Shown here: positions 54,583 to 62,723 of the stretch, in pieces
Layout: the number at the start of each line of letters is the position of its first letter
Numbering within the stretch: position 1 is the stretch's first letter
Program-made: the position numbers and the translations under genes
Notes under the pieces: generated by a model
What the model was told of the DNA's origin: nothing
What the model saw: the letters and a program-made list of their open reading frames with translations, nothing else
Databases searched by the model: none
Assembly: GCF_026651875.1 (NCBI RefSeq)
Contig: NZ_CP104067.1
Coordinates: forward strand, 4,888,501 to 4,952,500
Reading direction: 5' to 3'
Origin: Alicyclobacillus fastidiosus
GTDB lineage: Bacteria; Bacillota; Bacilli; Alicyclobacillales; Alicyclobacillaceae
Length of the DNA stretch: 64,000 nucleotides

Positions 54583-55236
54583 TTATCTATGATTGATGTA
54601 CTTATAAGCTCCAGAGATATTCATCAATGGTTCGCCGGCATCCAGACGTTGTGTAATGGTCTCGCGCTGTTCTCTTTCGTACGCATCTTTCGCGATCGCG
54701 AGGAGTTCCTCGTTTGTCCCATGCAACACCATCACACCACTGGAATCACCTAGAATAATGTCACCGGGCATGACAACGGCTCCGGAAATCGACACTGGCA
54801 CATGAATGTTTCCCTCAATACCTAATCCACGTGTCGTAATCGCGGTAATGGAACGGTAATACACTTGCAGACTGAGTTCTCGGAGCTCATCTAGGTCGGT
54901 TATTCCTCCGTCGATCACGATGCCTGAGGCTCCACGTACCTGTGTTGCGTAAGCCACCATTCCGCCTACCGCAGCGCGATCGTAGTCCCCGTTCATATCG
55001 ACCACAAGCACGTCACCAGCCTCAAGTTCATTTACGGCGATGTGTACTGCGGACGAATCAAGGTGCGGGATCTTCACGGTAACGGCACGCCCAACCAGTT
55101 TCCCTCCGGATAAACTTTTAAGCCCCTTCATGAACCCGGTATCGGTCATATGACCAATCGTGGAAGGGCTAACTTTCCTTAATCGAGATAACAGTTCCTC
55201 GTCAACACGTTTCGGCTTCTCGTGAATAGTAATCAT
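54583..55236 (-). CDS. RraA family protein (aldolase/decarboxylase-like)
   Basis: Protein of 217 residues with the RraA/HMG-aldolase fold: SPSTIGHMTDTGFMKGL, LEAGDVLVVDMNGD, the core GASGIVIDGGITDLDELREL and GDIILGDSSGVMVL. It lacks the long C-terminal extension of the aldolase at 8423, so it is a different branch, perhaps an oxaloacetate decarboxylase-type or dimethylmenaquinone methyltransferase-annotated protein. ATG 55236 follows AAGGAGG; a GTG two codons earlier is possible. First gene of the row with nitrilase and MFS. Confidence 0.85.
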   Translation of the reverse strand: MITIHEKPKRVDEELLSRLRKVSPSTIGHMTDTGFMKGLKSLSGGKLVGRAVTVKIPHLDSSAVHIAVNELEAGDVLVVDMNGDYDRAAVGGMVAYATQVRGASGIVIDGGITDLDELRELSLQVYYRSITAITTRGLGIEGNIHVPVSISGAVVMPGDIILGDSSGVMVLHGTNEELLAIAKDAYEREQRETITQRLDAGEPLMNISGAYKYINHR

Positions 55237-55325
55237 AGACACAGTCCCTCCTTGTACAACTGTTTTTATGTATGACAATAAGAAGGTCTGTATTCCCGTC
55301 CGGTAAAAGTAGCTACCACGTAAAA

Positions 55326-55487
55326 GGGGGTGTCCCAAAAGTCAATTTTGGATTTTTGAAGCCCCACTTTGATTAAGAATTCCTTAAAACAAAAAGCCTC
55401 CATCTCCACTTTCACTGTGGATTTGGAGGCTTTTCTATATGATGTTGGGACTGGATGATTTGGTACGACCCTTTTGGGACAGCCCCC
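55326..55487. mobile_element. MITE with IS1182-like ends
   Basis: A 162-base element bounded by GGGGGTGTCCCAAAAG and CTTTTGGGACAGCCCCC, imperfect inverted repeats of the kind found on IS1182-family elements. It has no coding capacity. It contains an internal inverted repeat AAAAGCCTCCA/TTGGAGGCTTTT (55389-55434) that would act as a hairpin. No clear target duplication is seen. Confidence 0.7.
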
Positions 55488-55537
55488 AGGCCGTAGAGAA
55501 AGTTCTTGACAGCCTACCTCATGTCCGGTCGTACTCT

Positions 55538-55932
55538 TCAAGACGATTTTTCTGGGTTACCTTTATGAAATACGCTCGGAACGCCAACTCGAACAAGAAG
55601 TGAAAACGAACGTTGCAGAACACTCCCATCCAGTTCATGGATGTCGATTACCACAATGCAATGAACATCAGATTTGGTCTCTCTTACGGGACTAACCTTG
55701 AGCGACACAAGCGCCACAACGATTGTCTCTAACCTCATTTCTAGAGCTGTTAACCCTGTTTCCTCTAACGCTCTCTTCTTGCAGATTCCTCTACAGACTC
55801 TCCAACTTCCATACAACCGCCTGGAATACCCCAAGTATTATCTTCGCAATATCTAACTAACAAAATTCTATTTTGACCATCGAGTACGATGATAGTTGGT
55901 CGTACATATTTCGGTACAAAAGGCATTGTCAT
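55538..55932 (-). pseudogene. Nudix hydrolase, frameshifted
   Basis: From ATG 55932 (behind GGAGG) the frame reads FVPKYVRPTIIVLDGQNR and the Nudix box start PGGCMEVGESVEESARRE, then hits a stop. The rest of the box, LEETGLTALEMRLETI, continues in another frame to 55538. One base is missing near 55769 between ...GAGCG and TTAGAG. The final 30 codons are also not Nudix-like, so a second lesion may exist. Intact relatives hydrolyse nucleoside-diphosphate-linked compounds. Confidence 0.82.
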
Positions 55933-56495
55933 TAAATTCCCTCCTCATTTTTCACATATCGATACTACTGCGCATAACTGCCCCTGTGCGACAGAAGGGC
56001 ATTCCTTCGCCACCGTATAATAATACGGAAAACAAGTTATATTTTTTTCCAGTTTTCTGTACTGATGAGTTATATCCTACTGTAGAATAAAACAAAGAAT
56101 CCTAAAATAGGGTTGAATTATCATGATTGGTATCTTCATCTCTCCTTTATCTGTATTCAAGGAGGTTTTAAGCAGCAAAAGCTACACGACTAGAACGGTT
56201 TAAGGAGATGATTTAATGAAGTTGATTTTGAAATCTATTTTTTGGAGATTGGGAATAGGGTTATGCTTCTCCGCTATTGCGATCTTGGCATCTGTTATTT
56301 CATCAAAGTGGTCCATTTCGAGTCACTGGCTTGGGATCTTTGGATTGATTGTTATGGCGTCTGCAGTGCTCCCATTTATCGGAGGTAGTAAATCATCTCC
56401 ACAGGTAGCGTGGATGAGACCTCAATCGTATATGGATGAGTTTAAGCAATCAAGAGGGTATGCTAGCTCATGGGCAGTTACGACATTTTTAATAG

Positions 56496-58011
56496 CTCAA
56501 CTTTCGCAGGCCAAAACAGGGAGATATGCCTTGATATAGCTGGGTAAACCGTCGATCCACCGCTGTAGTTGACTGCGAATCAGTTTCGAGAGTCGTTTGC
56601 CTGCCTTCTTGGAAACATTATTTACAAGTTCAACCAATTGGCTCAATGCGATGGCCCAGTCCAGTTCGCTCACTTCGTCGCAGAGCATTAGAAATAGATT
56701 CCCCAATGTACGGTCGTCCGTGCTCTGGCGGTGCTGCCAAGCTAACAGAATATACCGTGAAAAGACAATCGTCGTGTGGCTGACGAGCATGTCATAGGAA
56801 CGTCCTTGAAACTCTTTCTGCAGACGCAGTAATGATTTTGTGCATTTGAAGAACACTTCAATGTCCCATCGAATGCCGTAAATCTGTATGATTTTCTCGA
56901 CCGTCAGCGTCGTATCTGTAGACAGGATAGCTAGCCATTCCTTCTTGTTGGTTCGGTGACGAACGAACACCATTTTGATCGGGATGCCTGGGCGCAGTTG
57001 AGTATGTATGGACCTTAAGATTCCTTTCTTCGTACTTTGAACGGGCGTAGCAGCGTAGTACAGCTCTTGCAAGGACAGGCACCGTCCGTCGAGTAAATAT
57101 CGTTTGTTGTCCGCCTTGACCATTCCGATGACGTCCAGTCCCCTATCCAGCACGGCTTGAATCAACGGAGCGTGCGTGAACCAACTGTCCATCAATACGT
57201 ACGAGGCATTCATTCCAGCAGACAGAGCACGGTCAATCATGGCAGGGATGATATCTGGGGCCGGGAGAAGTGATTCCATTCTGCGTTTGTATCCGTGAGT
57301 GCGTTTATCAATCGATTGACCCAAGCCTTGAATCTGCGACTTGACGGAACTGAGGAGAGAAAAGTCCACTGGGACGAATGTATGACCGTCAGACCAGCCT
57401 AACGTCAACATACGAAATCCCTTGTAGTAGCAATTCCGTGCATGGTCTTTGAATCGAGCCAAGAGTTCCACGCACTTACTCCTGTTCCGCTCATACATGG
57501 AGTCATCGACAACGAATACGCTGACACGCTTGTCAGATGTTAACGAACTGGTTTTGTTCACGGCCTCCACACTGAGCAATAGGAGAAAGCGTCGCCATGC
57601 AAATCCGGCATGATTGAGAAAACGGTACACAGCATCCTTGCCAGGATATGATTCTGACTTTGCGCTATCAAGAAATTGAAACCAGTTTCGATGATGGAAG
57701 ATGAGCACAAACACAAGCTGGAATAGGTAGGAACACGCAACCCCAAACCTCTTGGTGATGCCAGCATTACGCAGATGCTTAAGGACCTTTAGTTCTTGAA
57801 AGGCAGGACGAATTTCGACAGGCAATTGATTGTTGTTTTCCGTCTCATAACCTATCATATAGGAGAGCACCTCTTCCGGTATGGTAGTGTTTGGTCGCAT
57901 TTACTATACCAAAGGAAGTGGTGCTTTTGATTTGTCAACGCTAATATTCTAATCCGTTCAAGTCTTTACGCCACAAGGGCTAGCTACACATTTCACTCTG
58001 CGAAAGTTGAG
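56496..58011. mobile_element. IS4-family insertion sequence, complete, with 7-bp target duplication
   Basis: A 1516-base element with perfect 14-base terminal inverted repeats CTCAACTTTCGCAG (56496-56509) and CTGCGAAAGTTGAG (57998-58011). It is flanked by the direct repeat TTAATAG at 56489-56495 and 58012-58018. The clean duplication and intact transposase point to recent insertion. Confidence 0.92.
56497..57900 (-). CDS. IS4-family transposase
   Basis: DDE transposase of 467 residues, intact. Catalytic acidic residues occur in VFVVDDSMYERN, YVLMDSWFTHAP and YGIRWDIEVFFKCTKSLL; the last shows the Y-x2-R-x3-E-x6-K signature of IS4. The stop codon lies within the terminal inverted repeat, so the gene fills the whole element. 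Confidence 0.93.
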   Translation of the reverse strand: MRPNTTIPEEVLSYMIGYETENNNQLPVEIRPAFQELKVLKHLRNAGITKRFGVACSYLFQLVFVLIFHHRNWFQFLDSAKSESYPGKDAVYRFLNHAGFAWRRFLLLLSVEAVNKTSSLTSDKRVSVFVVDDSMYERNRSKCVELLARFKDHARNCYYKGFRMLTLGWSDGHTFVPVDFSLLSSVKSQIQGLGQSIDKRTHGYKRRMESLLPAPDIIPAMIDRALSAGMNASYVLMDSWFTHAPLIQAVLDRGLDVIGMVKADNKRYLLDGRCLSLQELYYAATPVQSTKKGILRSIHTQLRPGIPIKMVFVRHRTNKKEWLAILSTDTTLTVEKIIQIYGIRWDIEVFFKCTKSLLRLQKEFQGRSYDMLVSHTTIVFSRYILLAWQHRQSTDDRTLGNLFLMLCDEVSELDWAIALSQLVELVNNVSKKAGKRLSKLIRSQLQRWIDGLPSYIKAYLPVLACES

Positions 58012-58261
58012 TTAATAGGTCTACCAAATTTTATTACATCAATAATTGTAAGTCACATAGTTCGATAAGAATGTTGCACATAGTGTTGAAACACGCAGAA
58101 ACCAATGCCCGTGTTAGTGATTGTACGTGATCAACAACCTCGCTCTTGAACTAACCTGCCCCTAAGCTACATTACAACGTCCATCATTCGACTGAATGAC
58201 CATGTACCAATCGATGGAGCAGCTTTTTCAATTCTCACCCCCGTTGTTCAAGGAGAATATA

Positions 58262-58858
58262 CTAATCATTTAATCCCTTTCCATTGAGAATTTGCTGCAT
58301 ACATTTTTCAACCCTTGACTCTCGAGTTTTGGATTGTTTGGGTTGAGAAAAATGAAGAATGTATGCTCTTTGCCGTCCCGGCGTCAATGCTTCAAAAGCA
58401 GTTTTCAAGGCAGGGATTTCATCGAATTTATTTTTAAGTTCTTCAGGAATTATGAATTCTGTCGTCTTCTTAAAATCCACTTCCAAACCGGCTTTTTCAA
58501 CTTCAATGGCTTCATAAATATAGGCTTTCAAGATGGTTTCCATTTCAACTATTTCCTGAACATTGGTGAAGCGAATCTGGCGCGCCGCCTGTACATTCTC
58601 CGTTTGTTGGATTAGAATCCCATGGGCATCCTGTAACAAGGCACCTTTGTGAAACAGAAGCGCACAATATTCTTTAAATCCATGTATTAAAACTATGTTT
58701 TTTTTCTCAAACGTGTAACAAGGATGCATCCACTTAAATTCTTCGGTCAGCTCACAGTCAAGAACGATATTTCTCAACTTCTCATATTCCACCTTCCATT
58801 TTTTAGATTTACTTAAAAATTCATCAACCTTAGGATTCATTCTACTATTTGTCATCAA
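58262..58858 (-). CDS. YdeI/OmpD-associated family protein (DUF1801)
   Basis: Protein of 198 residues with an N-terminal DUF1801-type domain (FKWMHPCYTFEKKNIVLIHG, CALLFHKGALL) and the C-terminal YdeI/OmdA region (FIIPEELKNKF, ALTPGRQRAYILHFSQPKQSKTRESRVEKCM). Homologues are widespread in Bacilli; one group is annotated as bacteriocin-protection proteins without clear mechanism. It is monocistronic. Confidence 0.88.
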   Translation of the reverse strand: MMTNSRMNPKVDEFLSKSKKWKVEYEKLRNIVLDCELTEEFKWMHPCYTFEKKNIVLIHGFKEYCALLFHKGALLQDAHGILIQQTENVQAARQIRFTNVQEIVEMETILKAYIYEAIEVEKAGLEVDFKKTTEFIIPEELKNKFDEIPALKTAFEALTPGRQRAYILHFSQPKQSKTRESRVEKCMQQILNGKGLND

Positions 58859-59178
58859 GGAACACCCCTCATCAATTTTTCGTTCAGCTGACAGTCAAGC
58901 AGACCTGGCTTGGAAAGTTACAGGGAGCTTATGTCGCTATTCTGCTCCGTTAACGCAATTAGGGGTAGTGCCAGCGAAGCTGTTAGCACCTGCTAAGCAG
59001 ATGGAATATAGTGGTATTTACGTTCCGGAAATCAGATACAGCCGCCATGCGTGTACAAACAGATCACTTGATGGGCAATAGATACCATTAAGTGATCTGT
59101 TTTATGATGTTGGGCTATTTCACTATCGTACCCATTAATTTAGCATTGGGGAATGAGATGTTTTAGTACCGAATGCGG
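58859..59178. other. Intergenic region containing one arm of a 50-bp direct repeat
   Basis: Contains the first copy (58894-58944) of a direct repeat whose second copy lies at 61653-61703, beyond the arsR gene. No gene is seen. Confidence 0.5.
58894..58944. repeat. About 50-bp direct repeat, copy 1
   Basis: Core GTCAAGCAGACCTGG and AAAGTTACAGGGAGCTTAT are shared with 61653-61703, with one indel and a few substitutions. The pair brackets the arsR/SRPBCC genes. Confidence 0.7.
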
Positions 59179-59577
59179 TTATTGTTCCAACACCTTTGCA
59201 AGCTCGCCGCACATGTTAGTCCAGCCATACTTAGCGCCTTCGAATGCCTGATCATTTGTGATTCCGGCTTGTTCGAGATGAAGGTTAACCTTTCCGTCCC
59301 CTAAATCCTGCAGCGTCCAGGTGACCGTGTTATTCTGCCCTAAGCTGACCCAAGTATAGGACAACCGGTTTGGTTCGTCCACGATAAGCACTTCGCAGTC
59401 AATAATTCCATTCCACCCATTCATCGGTGGCATGCGAAACTGAAAACGGTGTCCTACGACGGGCTTAAAATCATTTTCCATGACCCACTTGGCAAGCTTG
59501 CTTGAATCGGTTAAGGCGGACCAAACCTTCTCGATCGATGTCGTGTATTGAAAATCCAAGGATAATGTTGAACTCAT
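59179..59577 (-). CDS. SRPBCC/AHSA1 domain protein
   Basis: Protein of 132 residues with the START/Bet v1-like hydrophobic-ligand fold typical of AHSA1-type proteins. It has TTSIEKVWSALTDSSKLAKW at the N-terminus, NRLSYTWVSLG and VTWTLQDLGDGKVNLHLEQ, ending in the helix WTNMCGELAKVLEQ. ATG 59577 overlaps the arsR stop in ATGA, and GAGGAGG lies just upstream. ArsR-SRPBCC pairs are common in Bacillota; the SRPBCC partner's ligand is generally unknown. The IS in arsR upstream may abolish its co-transcription. Confidence 0.88.
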   Translation of the reverse strand: MSSTLSLDFQYTTSIEKVWSALTDSSKLAKWVMENDFKPVVGHRFQFRMPPMNGWNGIIDCEVLIVDEPNRLSYTWVSLGQNNTVTWTLQDLGDGKVNLHLEQAGITNDQAFEGAKYGWTNMCGELAKVLEQ

Positions 59578-59759
59578 TCTTCTTCCTCCTCTAATGGTTG
59601 GTTCAAGCGCAACATATTCGTACTCCAGAACTTGCTGTAGAAAGCCACCCAATCTTGAATTTCTCTGAGTGGAGAGGCGTTTAGCCTAAATCGCGTTTCT
59701 CTGCCGACTTTTCGGTCGGTTACGAGACCGGCATCTTTAAGTAGGGTCTGATGAATGAA

Positions 59760-61305
59760 CTACGCAATGACCACGGTCGTGCCGAAATCTGTTCCAAAAA
59801 GTTCTCCGAGTATGAGCAAAAAAAGAAGCCGTAGCCTCTTTTCGAGATTCATAATCAGTAACTGGATGGCAATGACCGTCTCGCTTGTCTGCCGAAGGCG
59901 CGTTCGCATTAAGCCAAGCCCGTAGATGCGCTTGCCTTCACCAAACTTTCCTTCACTGCGTTGCGCTCGCCCATATCTTGTTGTTCCATTTTCTTTTGCT
60001 CACGGTCGACTTGCCTTGGTGGTCGTCCAAGTTTCGGACCACTCATCCGGATTCCATGGTCTTTGCAGTACTGAAGATTCTCACGTGTCCTGTAGATTTT
60101 GTCCGCCAAGATGGTCTCCGGATAATATCCGAAACGCTCAACGTACCGCTCCACTGACTCAATTAGCGTCGAACCCTCGTTGAAGCTGTCCCAACTTGTT
60201 CTCTCCATCAGTGTATATCCTTCAACCACACTGATTGACACCTTTGCACCAAACTCCACATTTGCTTTTGCCTTTCCACGTACAATCGGTCGAACGTCGG
60301 GTTGTGCAATGCTTACGATTCTATCGTCCACCCGATGACTACGGCTCTGATACATTTCTCGCTGTTGCCGATATAGCTCACCAATGACCAAAAGGTCACG
60401 ATATTGTCGCCGTGAGAGTGCCATGAGGGGAGTGCAATGTACGAGTTGTTCAATGAATTTCAAGTTCCGTGCCACATAACGCAATTGCCGACCGACAGCC
60501 TTGCGAATCTCAGCACGACTCGGCTTACGGTTCTTCGCGGTCCTCAAGTAGTCACGACGTGCTTGACGACGTCGGTCTCTGGGCTTCTTCACTTCGCCCT
60601 TATGCGGCGCGTGAAGCGTATCAATGATGTCTTCCAGCTTCTCCCGCGCTCTGTTTAACAGCGACAGGTCTGTCGGATACGCGATGTCTGCCGGTGTACA
60701 GGTTGCGTCCAGAATGAGCTTCCCTTGATGGGTTTGAGGCTCCTGAACCTCAGCTTTTGATTGACTGTTTACTTCGGACTGTCCAGATTCCCTGGGGGTT
60801 CATTGTTGTTTTGGTCATCGTCGCCATTCTGCTCATCCTTCAGTCCGGCTTGCACGATCCACTCATTCACTTGGTTGATGACGTCGGGTCCCAACCGTTT
60901 GCGAAAATGGGTGAGCAGAGACGGGTCAAACGGGGGTTCTTCTTGATACGCCGGGAGACCAATGAAGTATTGAAGGTACGGGTTTCCCGTGATGTGCTGG
61001 ACCAAATGACGGTCTGAAAAACCTTCCCGCTCCTGAATAATCAGGGCACCAAGCGCCATCCGAACCGAAACCGCACGTCCGCCCCGAACGTCCTTGCTGA
61101 AGTGCTTGCTGAAGTGCTTGCTGAAGTGCTTGCTGAAGTGCTTGCTGAAGTGCTTGCTGAAGTGCTTGCTGTACTCCTGTTCTACACGTCGCCATGGGAT
61201 GAGATACGAAAGTTGAACCCAGCGGTTGTTCTCGCTAAGTCGTCCCCCAAACGGGAGAAAGAAGTTTCCGGGAAGTATCTGTTGGTCCTGATGATTCGCG
61301 TACAA
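59760..61305 (-). pseudogene. IS5-like transposase with two frameshifts and a tandem-repeat expansion
   Basis: The N-terminal part from TTG 61305 contains NFFLPFGGRLSENNRWVQL, an (SKHF)6 expansion, ALIIQEREGFSDRHLVQH and FDPSLLTHFRKRLG. At a run of five G on the plus strand (60794-60798) the frame shifts to LILDATCTPADIAYPTD, carrying the first catalytic Asp. ETILADKIYRTREN then carries the second. A further lost base near 59955 shifts out of VEGKFGEGKRIYGLG, which carries the Glu. Repairing both gives one continuous protein ending at 59760, beside the terminal repeat. Confidence 0.85.
61093..61171. repeat. 12-bp tandem repeat (six copies plus partial) inside the transposase
   Basis: CTTGCTGAAGTG is repeated exactly six times (61093-61164) and followed by seven further matching bases. 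On the minus strand it encodes SKHF units; removal of the extra units leaves EYSKHFSKD continuous. The exact identity of the copies indicates recent slippage. Confidence 0.95.
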
Positions 61306-61605
61306 TGCCGGTCCTCCAAGTGCACGGTTTTTCGCTTGTTCCGCTCAAAATCGATACACTTTACTTCGACAAATCATACGCTGATTCCTTGCCAAGCGTG
61401 GGTTTATGGTTCATTCAGTAGACCCTAAGTATTGCCAAATGCTTTGAAACCGCCGCTCGTCCCATTTGAAAGTGAACTGTTAAATCGTGGAGAGGCAATT
61501 CTTCCACATCCGCCAGAAGACGAAGCAGTTCACGTCGAGTCGGGTCGGCAACGGCAACATACACATCCCTCAAAATCACCCCCCCTTGCTTTCACGTTAT
61601 TAAAA

Positions 61606-61621
61606 GACACCGATTGGTGTC
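61606..61621. promoter_or_regulatory. Palindrome before arsR, probable autoregulatory operator
   Basis: GACACCGATTGGTGTC: perfect 6-base arms around GATT, 27 bases before the GTG start of arsR. A second half ATTGGTGTC lies at 61642-61650, with TATTATAAA between the two as a likely -10 box on the minus strand. Confidence 0.6.
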
Positions 61622-61977
61622 AGATTTATAATAGGATACTAATTGGTGTCGTGTCAAGCAGACCTGGGCTTGGAAAGTTACAGGGAGCTTATCGCGCTAT
61701 TCTACCCAGATGATCAATAACATTGCGCCCAGTGGCACTATACGAACGGTTACAAATCATAAGGCGGTATGGCTATCTCTTCGGCATAACTGCCCTTGAG
61801 CGACATTTCTCACACCTAGATGAACTCTATATTAATGCGAAAAACATTGCAGAGGGATTACTCAATTCTCGCTCCTGTTAGCGAAACAGTACGTGGTCCT
61901 TATATAGCGCGGAGTACTCGCTCGGAAAAGGGCCTACGTTTATAATGAAGAACAGAACCAACTTAGGAGTGAAGTAC
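61622..61977. other. Divergent promoter region, arsR / UPF0158 gene
   Basis: Contains the second copy of the 50-bp repeat and the upstream regions of arsR and the UPF0158 gene. TTATAT at 61898-61903 and TATAAT at 61940-61945 are possible -10 boxes for the plus-strand gene. No gene is recognised. Confidence 0.4.
61653..61703. repeat. About 50-bp direct repeat, copy 2
   Basis: Same repeat as 58894-58944, with GACCTGGG in place of GACCTGG and differences after GCTTAT. Confidence 0.7.
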
Positions 61978-62415
61978 GTGATACGTGTACCAGCAGACCT
62001 GAATGAGCTATGCGATGCATTTGCCGTCAATAACGAAGAAATTGAGCATTATCTGGACATAGAAACTGGCAAAGTCATCATGTGGATGGACCCCATCGCG
62101 ACAGGGATTCGAGATGAGGAGTTGGATGATGAACTCGAAAACGGGTTTGGTGAGAGATACTTTCATCTTCCCAAGATTGAATCACGTGAAGCATATCAAT
62201 TGATGGTCGAATTCACGGAAGCGTTGACTTTTTCTTCACTTAGAGACCGCCTCGAAGCGGCATTAAGTGGACGCAAACCATTTCGCGCGTTTAAGGACGT
62301 TCTTTACGATTTTCCCGAAGAACGGGAGCAATGGTTTACGTTTGAGCGTAATGCTCATCGACGACAGGTTTTGCAATGGCTGGAATTGAATCATATTATA
62401 CTGGACTCCCTGTGA
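61978..62415 (+). CDS. UPF0158 family protein
   Basis: Protein of 145 residues of the UPF0158 family, function unknown. Family pattern: DLNELCDAFAVNNEEIEHYLD, an acidic middle, YFHLPKIESREAYQLMVEFTE, then LSGRKPFRAFKDVLYDFPEE with the closing WLEL. GTG 61978 is chosen because GGAG is eight bases upstream; ATG 61945 would add 11 residues and has no ribosome binding site. It stands alone between arsR and the IS110-type element. Confidence 0.85.
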   Translation: MIRVPADLNELCDAFAVNNEEIEHYLDIETGKVIMWMDPIATGIRDEELDDELENGFGERYFHLPKIESREAYQLMVEFTEALTFSSLRDRLEAALSGRKPFRAFKDVLYDFPEEREQWFTFERNAHRRQVLQWLELNHIILDSL

Positions 62416-62453
62416 CATTTACGGCATGTCTACGTCGTTAAAGCCCCTTTGAT

Positions 62454-62715
62454 ATGAACGACACCGTCAAGCCCCGTGTCGTGATGGGGTTGAAAGCCCG
62501 GACCGAAGGCAAGGTTCGTCGACGGTTGGCACACTGATATCCGTGGGTTGGTTACCACATTTCGTACCTCCGTCATGGGACTGCCTCGGACTAGCTTCGT
62601 GCGTCAGGTTCTGGACCTTGCACAATCGGGGAACGAGGTTTCCCCGTACCGGATTCCTGTGCCTTCAGTCCCGACCTTCAACCCTAATTAGAATTATTCT
62701 TTACTACAGTTCTTT
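62454..62715 (-). ncRNA. Candidate guide (bridge/seek) RNA region of the IS110-type element
   Basis: Non-coding segment between the transposase stop and the element end, conserved in the solo copy at 31511-31668. On the minus strand it can form several hairpins: ACGACAC/GTGTCGT (near 62462-62485), GGG/CCC around CTTTCAA, and GGGGAAA/TTCCCC-type (62628-62645). In IS1111-group elements this position encodes the RNA that guides target choice. Assignment is by position and conservation only. Confidence 0.4.
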
Positions 62716-62723
62716 TCCAAAAC

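Larger units (their letters stand above)
56216..58068 (+). pseudogene. Small membrane protein gene split by the IS4-family element
   Basis: AAGGAG precedes ATG 56216. The frame encodes a protein with hydrophobic segments at about 10-30, 38-58 and 86-105, and is cut at codon 93 by an IS. Removing 56496-58011 and one copy of TTAATAG lets the frame continue as GLPNFITSIIVSHIVR and stop at 58068, giving 109 residues. It resembles short Bacillota membrane proteins such as DUF3899, not firmly. As it stands the C-terminal helix is replaced by QLSQAKTGRYALI. Confidence 0.8.
59744..61425. mobile_element. IS5-like insertion sequence with 6-bp target duplication
   Basis: A 1682-base element with 17-base inverted repeats, GGGTCTGATGAATGAAC at 59744 and GTTCATTCAGTAGACCC ending at 61425 (15 of 17 match). 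It is flanked by TAAGTA at 59738-59743 and 61426-61431. Its transposase gene carries two frameshifts, so it is probably no longer autonomous. Confidence 0.88.
59574..61579 (-). pseudogene. ArsR family regulator interrupted by an IS5-like element
   Basis: The N-terminal part (from GTG 61579 or TTG 61573) encodes VADPTRRELLRLLADVEELP and MGRAAVSKHLAIL, the ArsR helix-turn-helix. It is cut at 61426. The C-terminal part resumes at 59737 with KDAGLVTDRKVGRETRFRLN and ends EIQDWVAFYSKFW...EEE at 59574. Removing 59744-61425 and one TAAGTA joins them in frame as KHLAILKDAGLVTDRK, a normal ArsR of the type that partners SRPBCC proteins. The gene is presently inactive. Confidence 0.9.

Noticed and set aside
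61093..61171. Tandem repeat considered as a CRISPR array
   Set aside because: The 12-base units are contiguous without spacers and lie in frame inside a transposase gene; no cas genes are present.
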